Assembly (NCBI GenBank): GCA_027943335.1
Contig: BSBK01007727.1
Span: 374,501 to 438,500, forward strand
Source: Chamaecyparis obtusa
Lineage: Eukaryota > Streptophyta > Pinopsida > Cupressales > Cupressaceae
Reading direction: 5' to 3'
DNA: 64,000 bases
The notes under the pieces are model-generated. The model was given only the letters and a program-made list of their open reading frames with translations. It searched no databases and was not told where the DNA came from. Numbering within the stretch: the stretch's first letter is position 1; each line of letters opens with the position of its first letter. Both the position numbers and the translations under genes were made by a program. Of this stretch, positions 24,541-37,087 are shown one piece after another.

Positions 24541-26030
24541 CCATTTTTTGTTTTGTAAGCCCTAGTGGTGATATTGTTGTGGGGTGGCAGATTGCGATCT
24601 GACCTTTATATTAATTATATTAATATTATTTATCTTATAAATATTATTTCTACATACATGAAATCCGTCATGATCCATCATACTTAAAATCAAACTTAAA
24701 TTCTACTATTTAATGAAACTATCAAACTTAATATCAACTAATTATTCAGATTATCAAACAAACTTAATATCAACTAATTAGTCAGATTATCAAATTTAAA
24801 ATCAATCGAAAATTCAAATCAACACAATTTTAATTTTGACAAAATCAATTATCATCGTGCTTCTAAAAATAACATTATAAGACTTAAAATCAACTATAAT
24901 ATCTCTTCACCTAATAACATTACTAAATTTTATTTTGCAAAAGTATTAATTCAAATTATTGTTAAATTGACAACAAATATTTTTACTAAAATACTAAAGG
25001 CAAGTACTAGCCACTACGTGGCACTTGTTTTTACTTGTTTCCACTCTTAAAGATTAGTTTTAAATTTGATCCTCAAATTTGCTATTAACCTAAATTCAAA
25101 TTCATAAATTGCACAAGTAATCAAAATATTTATATCATTTATTTTTATGATGGTTTTTATATCACAAAAGCTTATAAGTGACAAATATAGGAGCATAAAC
25201 CTTTAGGCCAAATGCATATAGGGCATGATCTGAACCTCATTCCTTATAATATCATAACCTTCCATGTCTTACATGCAACAAGACTTGACTCATTTAGAAC
25301 CATTCAACTTCTATCACTAGATCAAAAGTCTATTGACTTTTGCCATTTTTAGAAGTGAACCTAAAATTTTAAATTTTGCATTTTAACTATTTAGGTCTAA
25401 CCTAACCCTACTAACTAACTTTTAGATGCCTACTTCAAACATAAGATATTTATAACTTAATCTGCATAATTAAAATTTTAACAATAAAATATATTAACAA
25501 ACATGACTTTAAATCTAATACTTCATTATTTTTTAGTATTTTGATAATGCATACATAATATTAATTATAAATCATCACTAAATTTATTTTAATATAAGAT
25601 TAAACTTAACCTTCAATCTAATTCTTAAAATATAATATAAATTTAATGAAATAGTTATAATACCAAAAAAATCTAAACTTATTTTATTTTCTATAGATAG
25701 TTAATTATTCATTTAATTAAATATAAAACATTTAAAAAAATAAATAAATCTAAATTCTAACCTAAAACCTAAAATAAAGAACCTAAATATGTCCTACTTT
25801 AACCAATCTTACTTTTTATCAATTATATATTTTTTTAATACGATATCATTTAATATTTACATTAGTGTTATCATTAGTTATTATTATTACTAGTTTCTTA
25901 TATTTATCAATTATTTTTACTTACAACTTGAACCTATAAATGAATAATAAATAATATTAATATATATTATATTAATATTATTTATATATTATATATAATA
26001 TATAATGTATCATATAAACTTAATAATTTT

Positions 26031-26215
26031 TTTTTGATGAATAGAGGCCTTTTCTATCAATAATACAAAAGTACAGTATTCACAAAAAAGGGGTCGGGGG
26101 AAAAAATCACCCCGCAAGTCACTCGGCAACTAGGCCGGAATCATACAACTATTCATCAAAAAGCATATAAAAAGAGAAACCCTCAAGCTGCAAGGGCAGT
26201 AGCATATTTAAAATT
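26031..26215 (-). mobile_element. Possible 5'-truncated LINE tail
   Basis: A run of T (poly(A) on minus) is followed by 'gatgaatagaggccttttc' and a GC-richer segment (gggtcggggg, ccccgcaagtcactcgg) unlike the surrounding AT-rich DNA. This fits a short 3'-end fragment of a LINE inserted in minus orientation. There is no coding sequence, and I could not define a target duplication. Confidence 0.35.
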
Positions 26216-26699
26216 TGAATATATAATTTATATTGATTATCTTCTTATTTCTCAATTTAATTATGTGGATAAGTTTTTGGAAAAATATTTACGAGTTACC
26301 AAACAATTGCAATCACCGACAAAAGGTAACATGAAAAGGAAAGAAAAACAAATCATTGAATAGCGCAGCAAAAAACAAATCATTAAAATCAGGTTGTTCC
26401 TCTTAGATTTAAAAAATCCTTTGACATAATTCCTAATGATCTCTAGGAACATCAACAATATGACTTCCAAAAAAAATTGACTTGACCGCGATATGGGCAT
26501 GTATGCATGGGGCAACACTGGCTATGGATCGGGTGTAGATTTTCAGCCAGATTGCGTTAAATGATAGTTTTAAGAGTAGTTTAGGGTTGTTAAACTTGAA
26601 AATTTAAGTTCCAAAATTTAATGGCTTGATGAATTTATGTGATAGAATTATACGAGAGGGCTGCATTTAATTTGTTATTAAAATTTATTTCTTAAAATA

Positions 26700-26812
26700 A
26701 ACTAGATATAGACTTGATTCCTGGTGTGCTCATGTCCTGGGTGGATTTTGGCGAAATGGATACCCCTCGCTCTTAGCTAAAGAGGTTCTCTGAACCTTCA
26801 ACAAAAAAACAA
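26700..26812 (+). mobile_element. Possible short retroposon tail
   Basis: This is an island of higher GC content ('tgtcctgggtggattttggcg', 'cctcgctcttagctaaagagg') ending in a short A-rich tail. The layout fits a 5'-truncated LINE or a SINE. No A/B box could be confirmed by eye, so the family is not assigned. Confidence 0.25.
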
Positions 26813-27118
26813 ACTAGATAGAATATATTTTTTCTTATTTTTAAAATATTTATTTTGATTAAGTCTAAATGTGACTTTTTAATAATATATATTTTGAAAA
26901 TTAATTTTCTTTTTTAATGTAAACTTCAATTCAATTAGGACAGTTATTGAGATTTAATTTTCATGGTAAATGTCTCCAATTAGGTTATCTAGGAAGTTCA
27001 GGAGTTGCTTAACTTCCTTAAACTTACACCATCTAATCATGTAATTGAACTGTAATGGAGATTATGTACAATATCACCTCATTATCTCTAATCCAATACG
27101 TATGCCAAAATTGAGTAG

Positions 27119-27124
<6 letters not shown>

Positions 27125-27185
<61 letters not shown>
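27125..27185. repeat. Compound microsatellite (TG)n(AG)n
   Basis: About 14 TG units are followed directly by about 16 AG units. The 60-residue frame over it is produced by the repeat and is not a gene. Confidence 0.95.
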
Positions 27186-27188
<3 letters not shown>

Positions 27189-27339
27189 TTATTCTTTTAT
27201 GTGTGTATAGATATAAATATGTTTTAAATTATATAAAATATATATACATTCCTAGTAGAATATGAGATGTGGATACTTGTTAATTCGTGGATGTCGCCAT
27301 GGTGTGTGGAGGTTCGGATATAACTGGCAAGTGATATGG

Positions 27340-28455
27340 TTCTGAGGGATGTCGATATTGAGGAACACTGAGAGGGGGTTTAAATCAGTGTTTTGAACTT
27401 TTTAACCTTAGAGATCTAATTGTTTTGAACCTTTTAACCTTAGAGATATGATTGCATAACCATAAACTAAGTTCAATGAAAAGTAAACAACTGAAACACA
27501 AAGAAAACATCCAAAAACTCATAAGACCATGATTTTTACGTGGAAACTCAGTTAAGAGAAAAACCACAGTGGGGATGTAACCCACATATTACTTATGCAA
27601 AAATAATGATAACCCAATTAAGGGAAATAGTACAAAATGGAATGCACTTGCATTCAAGGCCATTGCCTAGAGCTCACTACTCAAATTAAAACATATAGAG
27701 GCTCCCTTCTATACAAAATGTTTGGACTACAATCCAAAAGAGTGAACTGAGAAATAGCATCAACTATTCCTATACATTAGCTACAGTACATAAACATCAA
27801 CCTAACCTCAGTAATTAGGTTCTTCACATACTCAACATATCATCTTTGTACTTTGCACAATATCCTCTTACAATCGTATCACAAAATCACCACAAAAACT
27901 CGAGCTTATATACCCAATTATAATAGAAATAACTTAACTAGATGGCCTTGAGAAAGCAAAATGAAACTCGTGAGATGTCGGCCAAACCCATAGAAAACTT
28001 CCATCCTATCCTCAAACATTGTCATGAATTCCTTCTACCATGTCAGCTTAACCAAATAGAACTAGTAAATTGATCGAATCATCGATTTGTTAGGATCATT
28101 GATTGATCCAACAACTAACTATCACTGTCCTTCACACTTTATTATAAACCCAATACCTAGATCAACATAACTAGAGAAAATAGTAACATAAGCAAGTGTG
28201 ATCTTGGAATAACATAGCATATACCTTGTAGAATCTTTCTCTAACTTTGCAACACAAAATTCATTCGTACATGTCTGTACTGATCCTTTACCAAACCTTG
28301 TATACTATTCCAATACTGAAATACTTAGCCAAATTTGTATTCTGACCTTCAGTAAAACCAAAATTTGTCAAGTGACCATAAGAGACATATGTAGCTGTCA
28401 TCAATGACAACATACAAATCATCCAATGCAATGCCTCTTACCAACAAGGGAAGTG
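27340..28455 (-). mobile_element. Possible copia-type LTR remnant, minus orientation
   Basis: Near 27353-27395 the plus strand reads 'aacactgagagggggtttaaatcagtgtt'. Its complement resembles the 'gattcaccccctctcagtgtt' segment common near the LTR end of plant copia elements. 'gatttttacgtggaaactcag' and 'aaaccacagtgggg' near 27530-27570 are also typical copia LTR wording in reverse. There is no coding region, and ends and target duplication are not defined, so this is a weak call. Confidence 0.3.
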
Positions 28456-29423
28456 TGTTACTACCCATTTAAGATGGCTATGAAAGTTATTCTAGTAATT
28501 GCAGTTATGGTATTGGGATATGTGTAGTGTGTTCATGGTCTCTCTCTCTCTCTCTCATAGTGGATCATGTTTCATATTTTTAGTGTAGGTATTGCATTTA
28601 ATGTTTATCTCTTATCCGAATGGGTTCGTTCTATGTGTGACCTATGTATTTAATATTTATATATCATCTAGTTGAGTCTATGTTTGGTCTGGATGCTTCT
28701 AGCATGGGACCTCATTGTAATTTGTTGTTGTCATGACCAAATTTTAACTTAATTGTAATATGCTTTTAGTATGATCCACCTTGTTGTATACTCCAATGGT
28801 CTATCTTGTATATAAGTATAGTGTGTGCTTTGTAAAATAGAAGAGAGAGTGAGGTGTGTGAATTAGTGAAGATCTATAAATAGAGTTTTAGAAGAGTTGA
28901 GTACGTGGTTGCTATTTTGTGCTAATGGAAAAGAAGAAAAGGTAGTAAAAAAGTGTTGTTGAGGTTAAAGTGTTGTGCAGATCAACTGCATTATAAGGAT
29001 AATTTCTCTTTATCTATTGTTAAGATTTATATGTACCTTGTTCCTAGGACAATGAGTCTTAGGTGTACAAGTTCTTTTCTATATCTTACTACTTCAGAAG
29101 TAAGCCTTTGTTGCAAGTTCAGAGCAATGAGGTCTTATCTTTATTCAATATTGTATTGGCAATGAGCCTCTGGTTGCAAATTTAGATTAGTGATCTCCTT
29201 CTATCTTTGTAATCAGACTATATACGTTAGTGAATTATCTTTGTGGACAAGTGCTCGCCATGGTTTTTCCAATTCGGGTTTTTCACGTATAAAAATATTG
29301 GTGTTTGTGTGTTGTTATTTTAGTTCATTATTTACTTTATATTTTATGTGGTGAATATTGAAGTTAGTTGATTACTCAAGTAAAATGTTGGTTTATGTTG
29401 ATTCACCCCTACCTGATAGAGCA
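28456..29423 (+). mobile_element. Probable solo or truncated copia-type LTR
   Basis: The stretch begins 'tgttactaccc'. It has a TATATAAG box at about 28809, then a (GA)-rich 'agaagagagagtgaggtgtg' typical of copia R-U5, then 'tggtttttccaattcgggtttttcacgta' near 29260, and ends with 'gttgattcaccccta ... gagca' near 29423. No pol is attached. The 5-bp flanks (aagtg left, tgaca right) do not match, so it may be truncated or rearranged. Its right end abuts the break point of LINE 2. Confidence 0.5.
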
Positions 29424-31402
29424 TGACAACATTATGGAGGAGGAGAGGGTACCATTAACTTCAATATGGATAGAGGCATCTTGGAGGAGGACCTTAACAT
29501 AATTACAGAACTCCACAGGAAAGCAAAAAGCTTCAAGCATCATGATAATAAAGTCCCATTCAACCCTATCATAGGCTTTCTCAAAGTGAAGAAGAAACAT
29601 AACAGTGTCATGTTCAGACACCTTAGACCATTCCATAGCCTCCCAGCTAGTGACAAGATTTTCAAGGATATATCTACCTTTAATAAAACTAGTTTGGGTG
29701 GGGCATATGAACTTGGGAAGAATTTTCTCAAGGTGAATGACTAGAATTTTAGCCAAGATCTTATAAGACACATTAAGGAGGGTATTGGGTCTCCAATTTT
29801 TAATAAAGGTTTTATCACCATCCTTGGATATAAGGTTGATGGTGCCCTTGTTGATGGAATCACCAAGGGTACCATGTTCATTAGCCTCTGTGTAGATATC
29901 ATGCAGATCCATGCTAATCTAGTCTAGGTTAGCTTTATATAAATCGATAGGGAGACCATCAGGTCCAGGATTTTTACCATTATTAAGAGAGTTGATGGCT
30001 CTTTGAACTTCCTGAACAATGATCTTCTTCTTTAGGAGGAAAGACTCTTCCTGAGACATGAAATACTGGATCTACATTTAAGTGTGATGGCCTTGGAAGC
30101 CTCAGAATCTTCTGAAGTGAAAAGGTTTTTAAAGAATAAGGCGAACACATCTTTGATGTTGTCAATATCAATAATCTCCTTTTTATGAACAAGAAGCCTA
30201 TCAAATTTTTCCCACTTTTGTTTTTGTTTAAGAAGATTAAAGAAGAACTTTGAGCCTCTATCCCTAAATTGAAGCCAATGGATACAGGCTCTAATCATGA
30301 CTCCCTTGATCTTAACTTGTTGATGTTTCCTAAGAGAATCCCTAGCTCTCGCAACTTGGTTGGCTAAATTAGGGCTAGTTGGGGACTGTTGAATTTTCTT
30401 TTCAATGTTCTGGAGATTGAGATTAAGAGTTTTTTCCATAAATCTATAATCTTTGGCCTTCTTTTGACCCACAGTCTGTAGGAGTTTCTACCAAGAAGAA
30501 ACATTGTAGTTCCATTTGGCAATGTGGGAGGGAAGATTCTTATTCTATTTATTTAGGAGTCTAATAAGGTTGATGGCAGCAAGGACGTCAAGATCTTAAA
30601 GTAAATTAGTGTTAAGCAAGATTTTTTTACCCCCAGCCACATTGGTGTTTGAAGAGTTAGCAATTTTGATATGAGAAATGATAGGGTGGTGATCCGAAAG
30701 AGTAAACAAGCAAGCAACAACCGTGTTGCCTTGATCATCAGACATAAAGGAGAAAAGGTCCTTATTATCATAGAATTAGTCAAGTCTACAATATATTATG
30801 TTATTACCCTTTTGGTAGTTACACCAAGTGTACCAAAGATCCTTGTATTCATATTTATTTCCTAAAAGAGGATCAAATTTAAATTCTTCTGGTACTTTAT
30901 TCTTTCCTAGTGAGTTTTTTTAGAACCTTTCCACTCAATGGGATTCCCTCCAACTTTATCATCTTGACTCCCAATCATGTTAAAATCCCCACCTAAGATC
31001 CAGGGGATGTTAGGAAGGAGGAAATCCAGTCCCAAAGGGTGATCCTATCTTTATAGTCATTGGGAGAATAGATAGAGCAAATCCCAATGTGAGAACCATC
31101 AATATTGATAGTGGCCCACACAACCCTATTATATAGGGGGAGCAACCATTGTTAGTAATGTGGTTAGTCCATTTAGGGTTAATGAGAAAACTGACTCCCC
31201 CTTTACCTCTGAGATGGTTGGAGAAGATCTTAATGGATTCATTCTAAATGAAATTAAGGTTCACCTTAAGGGTAAAGTTAATATCCTTAAGCTCTTGTAG
31301 CATCAAAAAATTAATATCTTTGTGAGATTCCAAGAATCTCTTAATAACCTATTTTCTGTCTGGAGATTCTAGACCTTTCATATTCCAAGAGATGCACTTC
31401 AT
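29424..31402 (-). pseudogene. ORF2 of LINE 2 (endonuclease and partial RT)
   Basis: ORF2 starts at the ATG at 31400-31402 (MKCISWNMKGLESPDR). Endonuclease motifs are partly visible: SWNMKGL, LMLQELK in place of QETK, and LSDHHPIISH near 30680. A basic linker (30032-30472) follows, with HWLQFRDRGSKFFF, the counterpart of the GDKNTKFF element. RT then begins with NNGKNPGPDGLPIDLYK, KDGDKTFIKNWRPNTLLNVSYKI, TQTSFIKGRYI and LLHFEKAYDRVEWDF. In that last motif the first catalytic Asp (usually LLDFEKAYD) is His. The RT ends before the YADD box. Several stops are present. Confidence 0.8.
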
Positions 31403-31418
31403 GGAAAAGGGGGAGAAA

Positions 31419-33175
31419 TTAAGATCTCTTAGAAGATTTTAGGTATGTGGGAAGGCTCTTCTGGTTTCCATTCTTCTTCTTATTCATGGGAGCTTTGTTT
31501 TTAGATCCTATAGGACATCCTCTCCTATTAGGTTTGGCAATACTCCTGGTGTGATCATCTTGATCATCACTAGTCATCTTCACCTTGAGAGATATCACCA
31601 GTTTGGGGTTCCATGGTGTGGCTCAATTGGAAATGGGTTTCATTCGTCACCATCTCGGGCACTTGTGTGGAGGGAACGTGAGGAGAGAAAAAAACATTAT
31701 TTCTAGAACCAATATTGTCAACAATAACAACATGGATCACAACATCATCCTTAAATTCTCTAAATAATTTAGGAGGAAAATTCCTGTTAGAATCAGTAGT
31801 GTTCCTGATGCAAGAGGTGGAAATAGTAGGGATGAGCTCAGTAGATAGTCTATTAGAATATGGGGTCCTCACTGGGCCACCACCAACATTAAAATCATTA
31901 TTGCATCTATCGTAACTCTCAAGAATTTTAACAATGGACTTAACCAAGGAGCTATTATCATGATCCATAGGGGGGTATCCTTCTTGCTACCCTGAATAGG
32001 GTTCACAACATGATCAATAGATCTAATTCTTTCAATGGCTAGCTGTTGTACATTTTTCCTTCTATGCTTCTTAGATTTTCTAGTGACAATCTGAAAAATT
32101 TCCTGTTGATCACTCTCCATTTGTTCCAAATCTTCTCCAATTGGAGAATGGGGGGTGGTGTCATCGTAGATTGCCCAACATTTTGGCAAGTGCCAGCAAT
32201 GGGGGTGTCTCCATTCACTGCGAGCTTGTAACTAGTTTCATTGGGTCATGGAAGTGGAAGGAATATTAGGGTTTAAAGGGGAATTCTTTATATTTGAGTT
32301 ATTCCTCTGAGTATCATTCACCACATTTTCCCTATTGATATTCAGGCAGTCTTTGTGTAAATGACCCTCTTTTTTGAGTTTGATAGGGTAGGAGAAGAAA
32401 TCTCCTTCAATGTTTAGGTTAAGAGCTTTAGAAAGGTCAATTCCAGGTTTAATAGAGATAAGAACCCTAACATCTAGGTGTGGCACGAGTCAAGAGGAAT
32501 AGTCCATGCAAATAATTTTTCCGATAGGTTCCACAATCTAGGGGATAAAACACCACAAGAAGGGAGGGATGTTCTTTATTAAGACCCATTGAGGGCATGT
32601 GAGAGCTAGGATTTCCTCTGAAATAGCATCTAGGGTCCAACCAAGGGAACAAAAGGATATTTCCCCCACATTCTAGTAGAGTTTTTTAATAGCTTCAAGC
32701 TGCATTTCATGTTTATTAAAGAAGATCACAAACAACCCTTTCTGTATTTCCCTACAAAAAGAGATTCGAAAACCTAATTTTAAATTCCAATAATTGTGAA
32801 ACCAGTTGTCCATGAATTTTCAAGGAGGGTTTCAACATCGACACAAGAAAAAAATATGGTAGTATCTTTTAGTCTATTCTTCTCTAAAGCTATTTCATTA
32901 GCCATGGATTCATTAGGCGAAATGGAGATAGAGAAACAGTTGAAGCCAAGGTCCATACCTTCTGGATTCACTCCTCCATCTCCATCAGGGACAATAAACT
33001 TTGCATTCTCAGAGATTGCAGATGAAGCCCTAGCCACAACCTCACTAAATGTTTTCCTTAGTTGTAGAGAAGGTTGGCAAGAAGCGGTCGGGGTAGGTGC
33101 ACTAAACACACTATCAGATTCTGCCTCCATTAAGGCTAAGGGAAAATGCATGAGCGAACAACAAGGAATGCACAA
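31419..33175 (-). pseudogene. ORF1 of LINE 2
   Basis: This is a broken RNA-binding ORF1. The N-terminal part (32780-33175) starts around MEAESDSVFSAPT, has the LRKTFSEVVARA segment seen at the start of plant LINE ORF1 proteins, and then a DUF4283-like region (KFIVPDGDG ... IFFSCVDVETLLENSW). A zinc-knuckle remnant lies near 32238-32486 (KKEGHLHKDC), but the first two Cys are lost. The C-terminus near 31430-31540 reads as an AT-hook-like RRGCPIGSKNK and ends at TAA 31419-31421. At least three frameshifts and several stops are present. Confidence 0.7.
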
Positions 33176-35204
33176 AAGAAAAGAAGAATAAAATTAATAA
33201 GAAAGCTAATAAGAACAAAATTAATAAGGTTAAGAAGACACATATCCACTGTATGGTTTTCTGGGATTTGGTAAACCAAGAAGGTCCACCCACCCGAGTT
33301 TGTGGAGCTCAAAGTCAAAGGAGGATCCTTATCCTTAGCAAGTTGTTCTTTTCCTGGCAGATTGGGAGTTGGGTTACAGAGAGTCAAAGGCATTATTTGC
33401 CACATAACAGTCTGCAAGAAAAATCTACAACAAATCCCAAATAAGATAGTTTGATTATTGGGAGTATAAGACTTTCCTTTGACTGAAGTGATGGATAAGA
33501 AGCGACTTTTGATAGTCTAGGAAAATGCAAGATTGTAGAACTTTTAAATTGGCATTATAGGGGATGAGATTAGAGGCTTGGATGCAGTCTTTAAATTTGG
33601 CACCCTAGTGTTGTTTAAGAAATATTTTTGTGTTGGTAATGATAAAAGATATTATTACTAAGAATTTCAATATTAAATATAAAAATCTAATTAAATTTTT
33701 TTAAAATATGACCCAGTGGACCCGATTCCATCTCTTGCTGCTGGTGTGGTCCCCTCTGGCTATGTGGACCCTCCTCTAATTATTACTCTTGATTTTCTCC
33801 AACCATTGGATGTTGATGTACAACATTACAAACACTTTGATCTTGGTGCTGATTTTCCCACAAAGAGGGTTCCAACACCTTCTTCTTGTGGTGGGGACCT
33901 TAGTGAAAGTATTGCCTAGACAGTTGTATGTTGGCGAGGGAAAAATTGCTTATAATTATTTTAATCTCATAATTTATCATAATTAAATTTTTAATACATT
34001 AATCATACAAAATCCACATCAAGACACTTGACAAACAAACATGAAGGAAAAATTGACCAAACCCATAAAGTAATAATCAAGCTCAAAGAAAGGGTTCACG
34101 AATGATGTCACCTTGACAAATTTGGAGGGTAGCAGATAAGATACTTGTCCAATTTTGAGGACAATAAAGGGCTTATATTGGGAATTAGACCTGGATGCCA
34201 TCTCCCCTCTCTTACCATTGAGATAATGTGATATGGCATGCTCATCCTGGCAATTCAGGGAAGTCGATGCCTGGTACCTAAAAACATGCATAAAAGATGA
34301 GCATGTATATATATATGGGTGGCTGCAAGAAGTTGAGTCCCACTTTTGGGCAAAAAGTGGAAGTGTTTTCCCTTTTTTTCAAATTTCCTGTCAATTGATG
34401 TCTAAATTTGAGACACTTAGAGATTGAATCTCAAAAAAAATTACTAATAGAAAATGTAGCTCTCAGAGTCTACTTTTCAAATATGTAATTTATTTAAATA
34501 CCCACATGGTATAAATTGCTTTTTAGTAGGAATGTTTAAAAACCATGTTTTCAAACTGCCTGTTTCAGGACCATACCATAGCCGTGTACGGACACCATAT
34601 TTTGACTTAAATAAATGAATTTTTACAAATCCTTTTGGGGAAATATACCTAAGACATCAAATATTGGTCAGCATATTTTTTCTTATTTTTTTATTGAATA
34701 TTTTTTTTATTAATTTTTAATTGACTATAAAATACGTTTTCAAAACCTCTCATGTACGGACACCATAATTTGATGAGAATTTCATATTTTTTCAAAATTC
34801 TTTTTTTTATCTTCAAAAGAATTGTATCTAGATTGGTCTCATATAATTAATTTAAAAAAAATCTAAAAATAAAAAAGTTATTAATGTTTTACTGAACCTC
34901 ACTATTTTACGTTTAGGTACCACTTTTAACTAATAAATAATGCAAAAATAGTAAAAATAATCATATCACTATAAAATTTACATTTTTGAAATCAGGACAG
35001 TGAGAACTCTAATGAGTTTTTTTTTCATAAAATGATACGATTGGGAAGGCCCTCAAAAAATTATGGCAATGCAGAAATCTGGCATTCCAGTGCCTTAACC
35101 AAATTTTTGGAGGTCAAGGCATAGGCTTGGTTCTACCAAGCCTAAACCAAATTGAATTTGGAATGAAATTTGACGCAGATGTGTGCTTCCCGCTCATGTC
35201 TTAA

Positions 35205-35450
35205 GAAATGGGCACCCATTTTTTAAATTCAAAAAATGGGCATCCGTTTTTTAAAAAATAAAATCAAAGTGTTAAAATATATTTTTAATTCTAAAAAATT
35301 ATTAAATTTTTTTTTTAGAAACGGGCACCCATTTTTTGAATTAAAAAATGGGCACCCGTTTTGAATTAAAAAATGAGCACCCGCTTTTAGAATTTAGGAT
35401 CGGGTGCTCGAACCTAAAACGGGTGCCCATTTTTTGAAAACGGGCACCTG
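35205..35450. repeat. Cluster of GGGCACCC repeats with a nested foldback
   Basis: An 8-base core gggcaccc (or close variant) appears six times forward (near 35209, 35238, 35323, 35350, 35375, 35442) and twice inverted (near 35402, 35421), usually beside a run of A or T. A perfect 20-bp inverted repeat joins 35343-35362 and 35416-35435. Inside it a perfect 9-bp inverted repeat joins 35375-35383 and 35401-35409 with a 17-base loop. The foldback spans 93 bases. Confidence 0.9.
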
Positions 35451-35497
35451 TTTCGATCGACATCTCTCATTTCTACAAGACTTTTGCGGAATTGTCC

Positions 35498-35502
35498 ATA
35501 TA

Positions 35503-35535
<33 letters not shown>

Positions 35536-35541
35536 ATATAT
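35498..35541. repeat. (TA)n(TATG)n microsatellite
   Basis: Short TA run, then about six TATG/GTAT units, then TA again. Confidence 0.9.
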
Positions 35542-37006
35542 ACAATGGCAAGGATTGGCTGATCGTGTGGATATCACAAGCAAATAACTACGACTCTGTC
35601 CCTCAACCACATCGGGCACGTCAAACAAAAAAGTAAAACATACACGCCAACCATACACATGGAAGTATGGGGTTAGTAAAAACCACAACATAAGTAACAT
35701 CATCAAATGTAAATAACCATCATCATCTAACTAACATGATATAAATCAAATTATTAAAGTATCATAGCTCTAAATCTTTAAATGTAACTAAAGATCTAAT
35801 ATTCATAAAAAGTGGTCTAAATGGGTTGGCATCATAAACATAAATGGGAGTAAAAGGGGTGGGCACTACACCAGATCTGACCTGTGGGTAAAATTTGGGT
35901 TGAAAATGTAGGGTAATGGGAAAAACTCGTTCTATTGTTGGGGATACAATGCCAATGGTGTTCCATACTTGGCAATTTTGACTAATTTTTTTTGGGTCTT
36001 TATGATTATATCTCATCTTCCTGATTCTTGTTCGGTGACTCTATAACCTGTTCCCGCACACAAAAAAATGGGGAAGAAATTTTAATAAAGAGGGTTTACC
36101 TTAGTCAAACACCAGTTTAGGAATCAACCTTGAAATGGAATTAAATAAAGGGAAGCGTGCTGTCATGTAGCATAGGCTAGATCTAGAAAATGAAGTATAT
36201 CATACCTTGACAATGCAAATACTTCTTTAGATATGATCAAATATGTTAATGTAATAGTTTTGACTAAATACAAAAACCCAAAAGGAAATCATGATAGACA
36301 AAACCTCATGCAATTGATATTGTAATTCACCATAATGCTTGATTGGAAAAAAGAGAGAGAAGACTTGAATGAGAGTAGATGGATGTGGATCTTCTTCCTT
36401 GATAGAAAACTCCTTTGCTTGGCCTCCAATGAGGGAAATAAGCTAGATCTATGGAAGAAAACACCTTGAATGTTTAAAATAATGCTAGATCTTGAATGCT
36501 TGAACTGGCGATTCGATGGCTCTTAGACTTTCTTCCTTGCACTTGATAGCTTGATCACAATGATGACTGGCTAACAATAAAATCTAGATACCGAAATGAG
36601 GAGAGATAGGATTTTTATATACTCCTTGCATCATTCAGGGAGTTAAAATTAAGCAGGCCAACTACAAGACCAAATTTCCCACCAACTTGAGAAAAATATC
36701 AATGTCCGAATGCCAATGGTGTTCTATACCTAGGAGAATGAGACAAGATTTGGTCTGGGTGCTAGGAGGATAGGGTAAATGTGAGATTTTTGAGTACAAC
36801 TCATTCCAAGATTAGGAGAGGTCGCTAAGGCCACAAATAATGACATAGGGACCAGGTGGTGAGATGAATAATGGGATTGGAGGGAAAAGAGAGGAGCACA
36901 CTTGGAAACAAGAACCAACCTCAATTTTAAATAGAATAATTCATAATTTAAACCTAAAAATACTATTTGCATGCCCATTCAAGATAGAAAATCTTGAAAA
37001 AATATA

Positions 37007-37087
37007 GAAAATCCTAAAAAATCTATTGAACTTGAAAGAAAGCATGGAAAATCCTTAAAAATCCATTGAACTTGAAAGAAAGCCTAG
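37007..37087 (+). repeat. 40-bp tandem duplication
   Basis: Two adjacent copies of about 40 bp ('agaaaatcctaaaaaatcta' and 'ggaaaatccttaaaaatcca', each followed by 'ttgaacttgaaagaaagc') differ at a few positions. Confidence 0.85.

Larger units (their letters stand above)
17420..24544 (-). mobile_element. L1-type LINE (LINE 1), nearly full length, decayed
   Basis: On the minus strand ORF1 (nucleic-acid-binding, DUF4283-like) precedes ORF2 with endonuclease, reverse transcriptase, zf-RVT and RNase H, which is the order of plant L1-type LINEs. ORF1 and ORF2 meet at a TAATG stop-start at 21766-21770. Both are broken by stops and frameshifts. The 5' end is probably near 24544, where ORF1 fades out into unrelated AT-rich DNA. 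The 3' end below 17420 is not clear, because no poly(A) (poly-T on plus) is seen. No target duplication could be identified. Confidence 0.85.
24545..27339. other. AT-rich intergenic stretch
   Basis: There are no credible genes on either strand. Near 24700-24800 there are short AT-rich direct repeats ('aaacttaatatcaactaattagtcag'-type). 25500-26030 is almost pure A/T. Short retroposon-like tails are at 26031-26215 and 26700-26810, and a compound microsatellite is at 27125-27185. The 85-residue minus frame at 26261-26518 has no recognisable domain. Confidence 0.5.
29424..33175 (-). mobile_element. L1-type LINE (LINE 2), missing its 3' half
   Basis: On the minus strand ORF1 (31419-33175) is followed, after a 16-base gap, by ORF2 (29424-31402), with endonuclease and the first part of RT. 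The copy stops inside RT just after VNGTLS. LINE copies usually lose the 5' end, so loss of the 3' half points to a later deletion or rearrangement. The sequence beyond the break looks like a copia LTR. It differs from LINE 1 in sequence and is another family. Confidence 0.85.

Noticed and set aside
27045..27227. 60-residue frame with alternating V-C and R-E runs
   Set aside because: Produced by the (TG)n(AG)n microsatellite.
34019..34291. 90-residue minus frame
   Set aside because: Reads somewhat protein-like but has no recognisable motif and ends in low-complexity hydrophobic residues; not supported enough to annotate.
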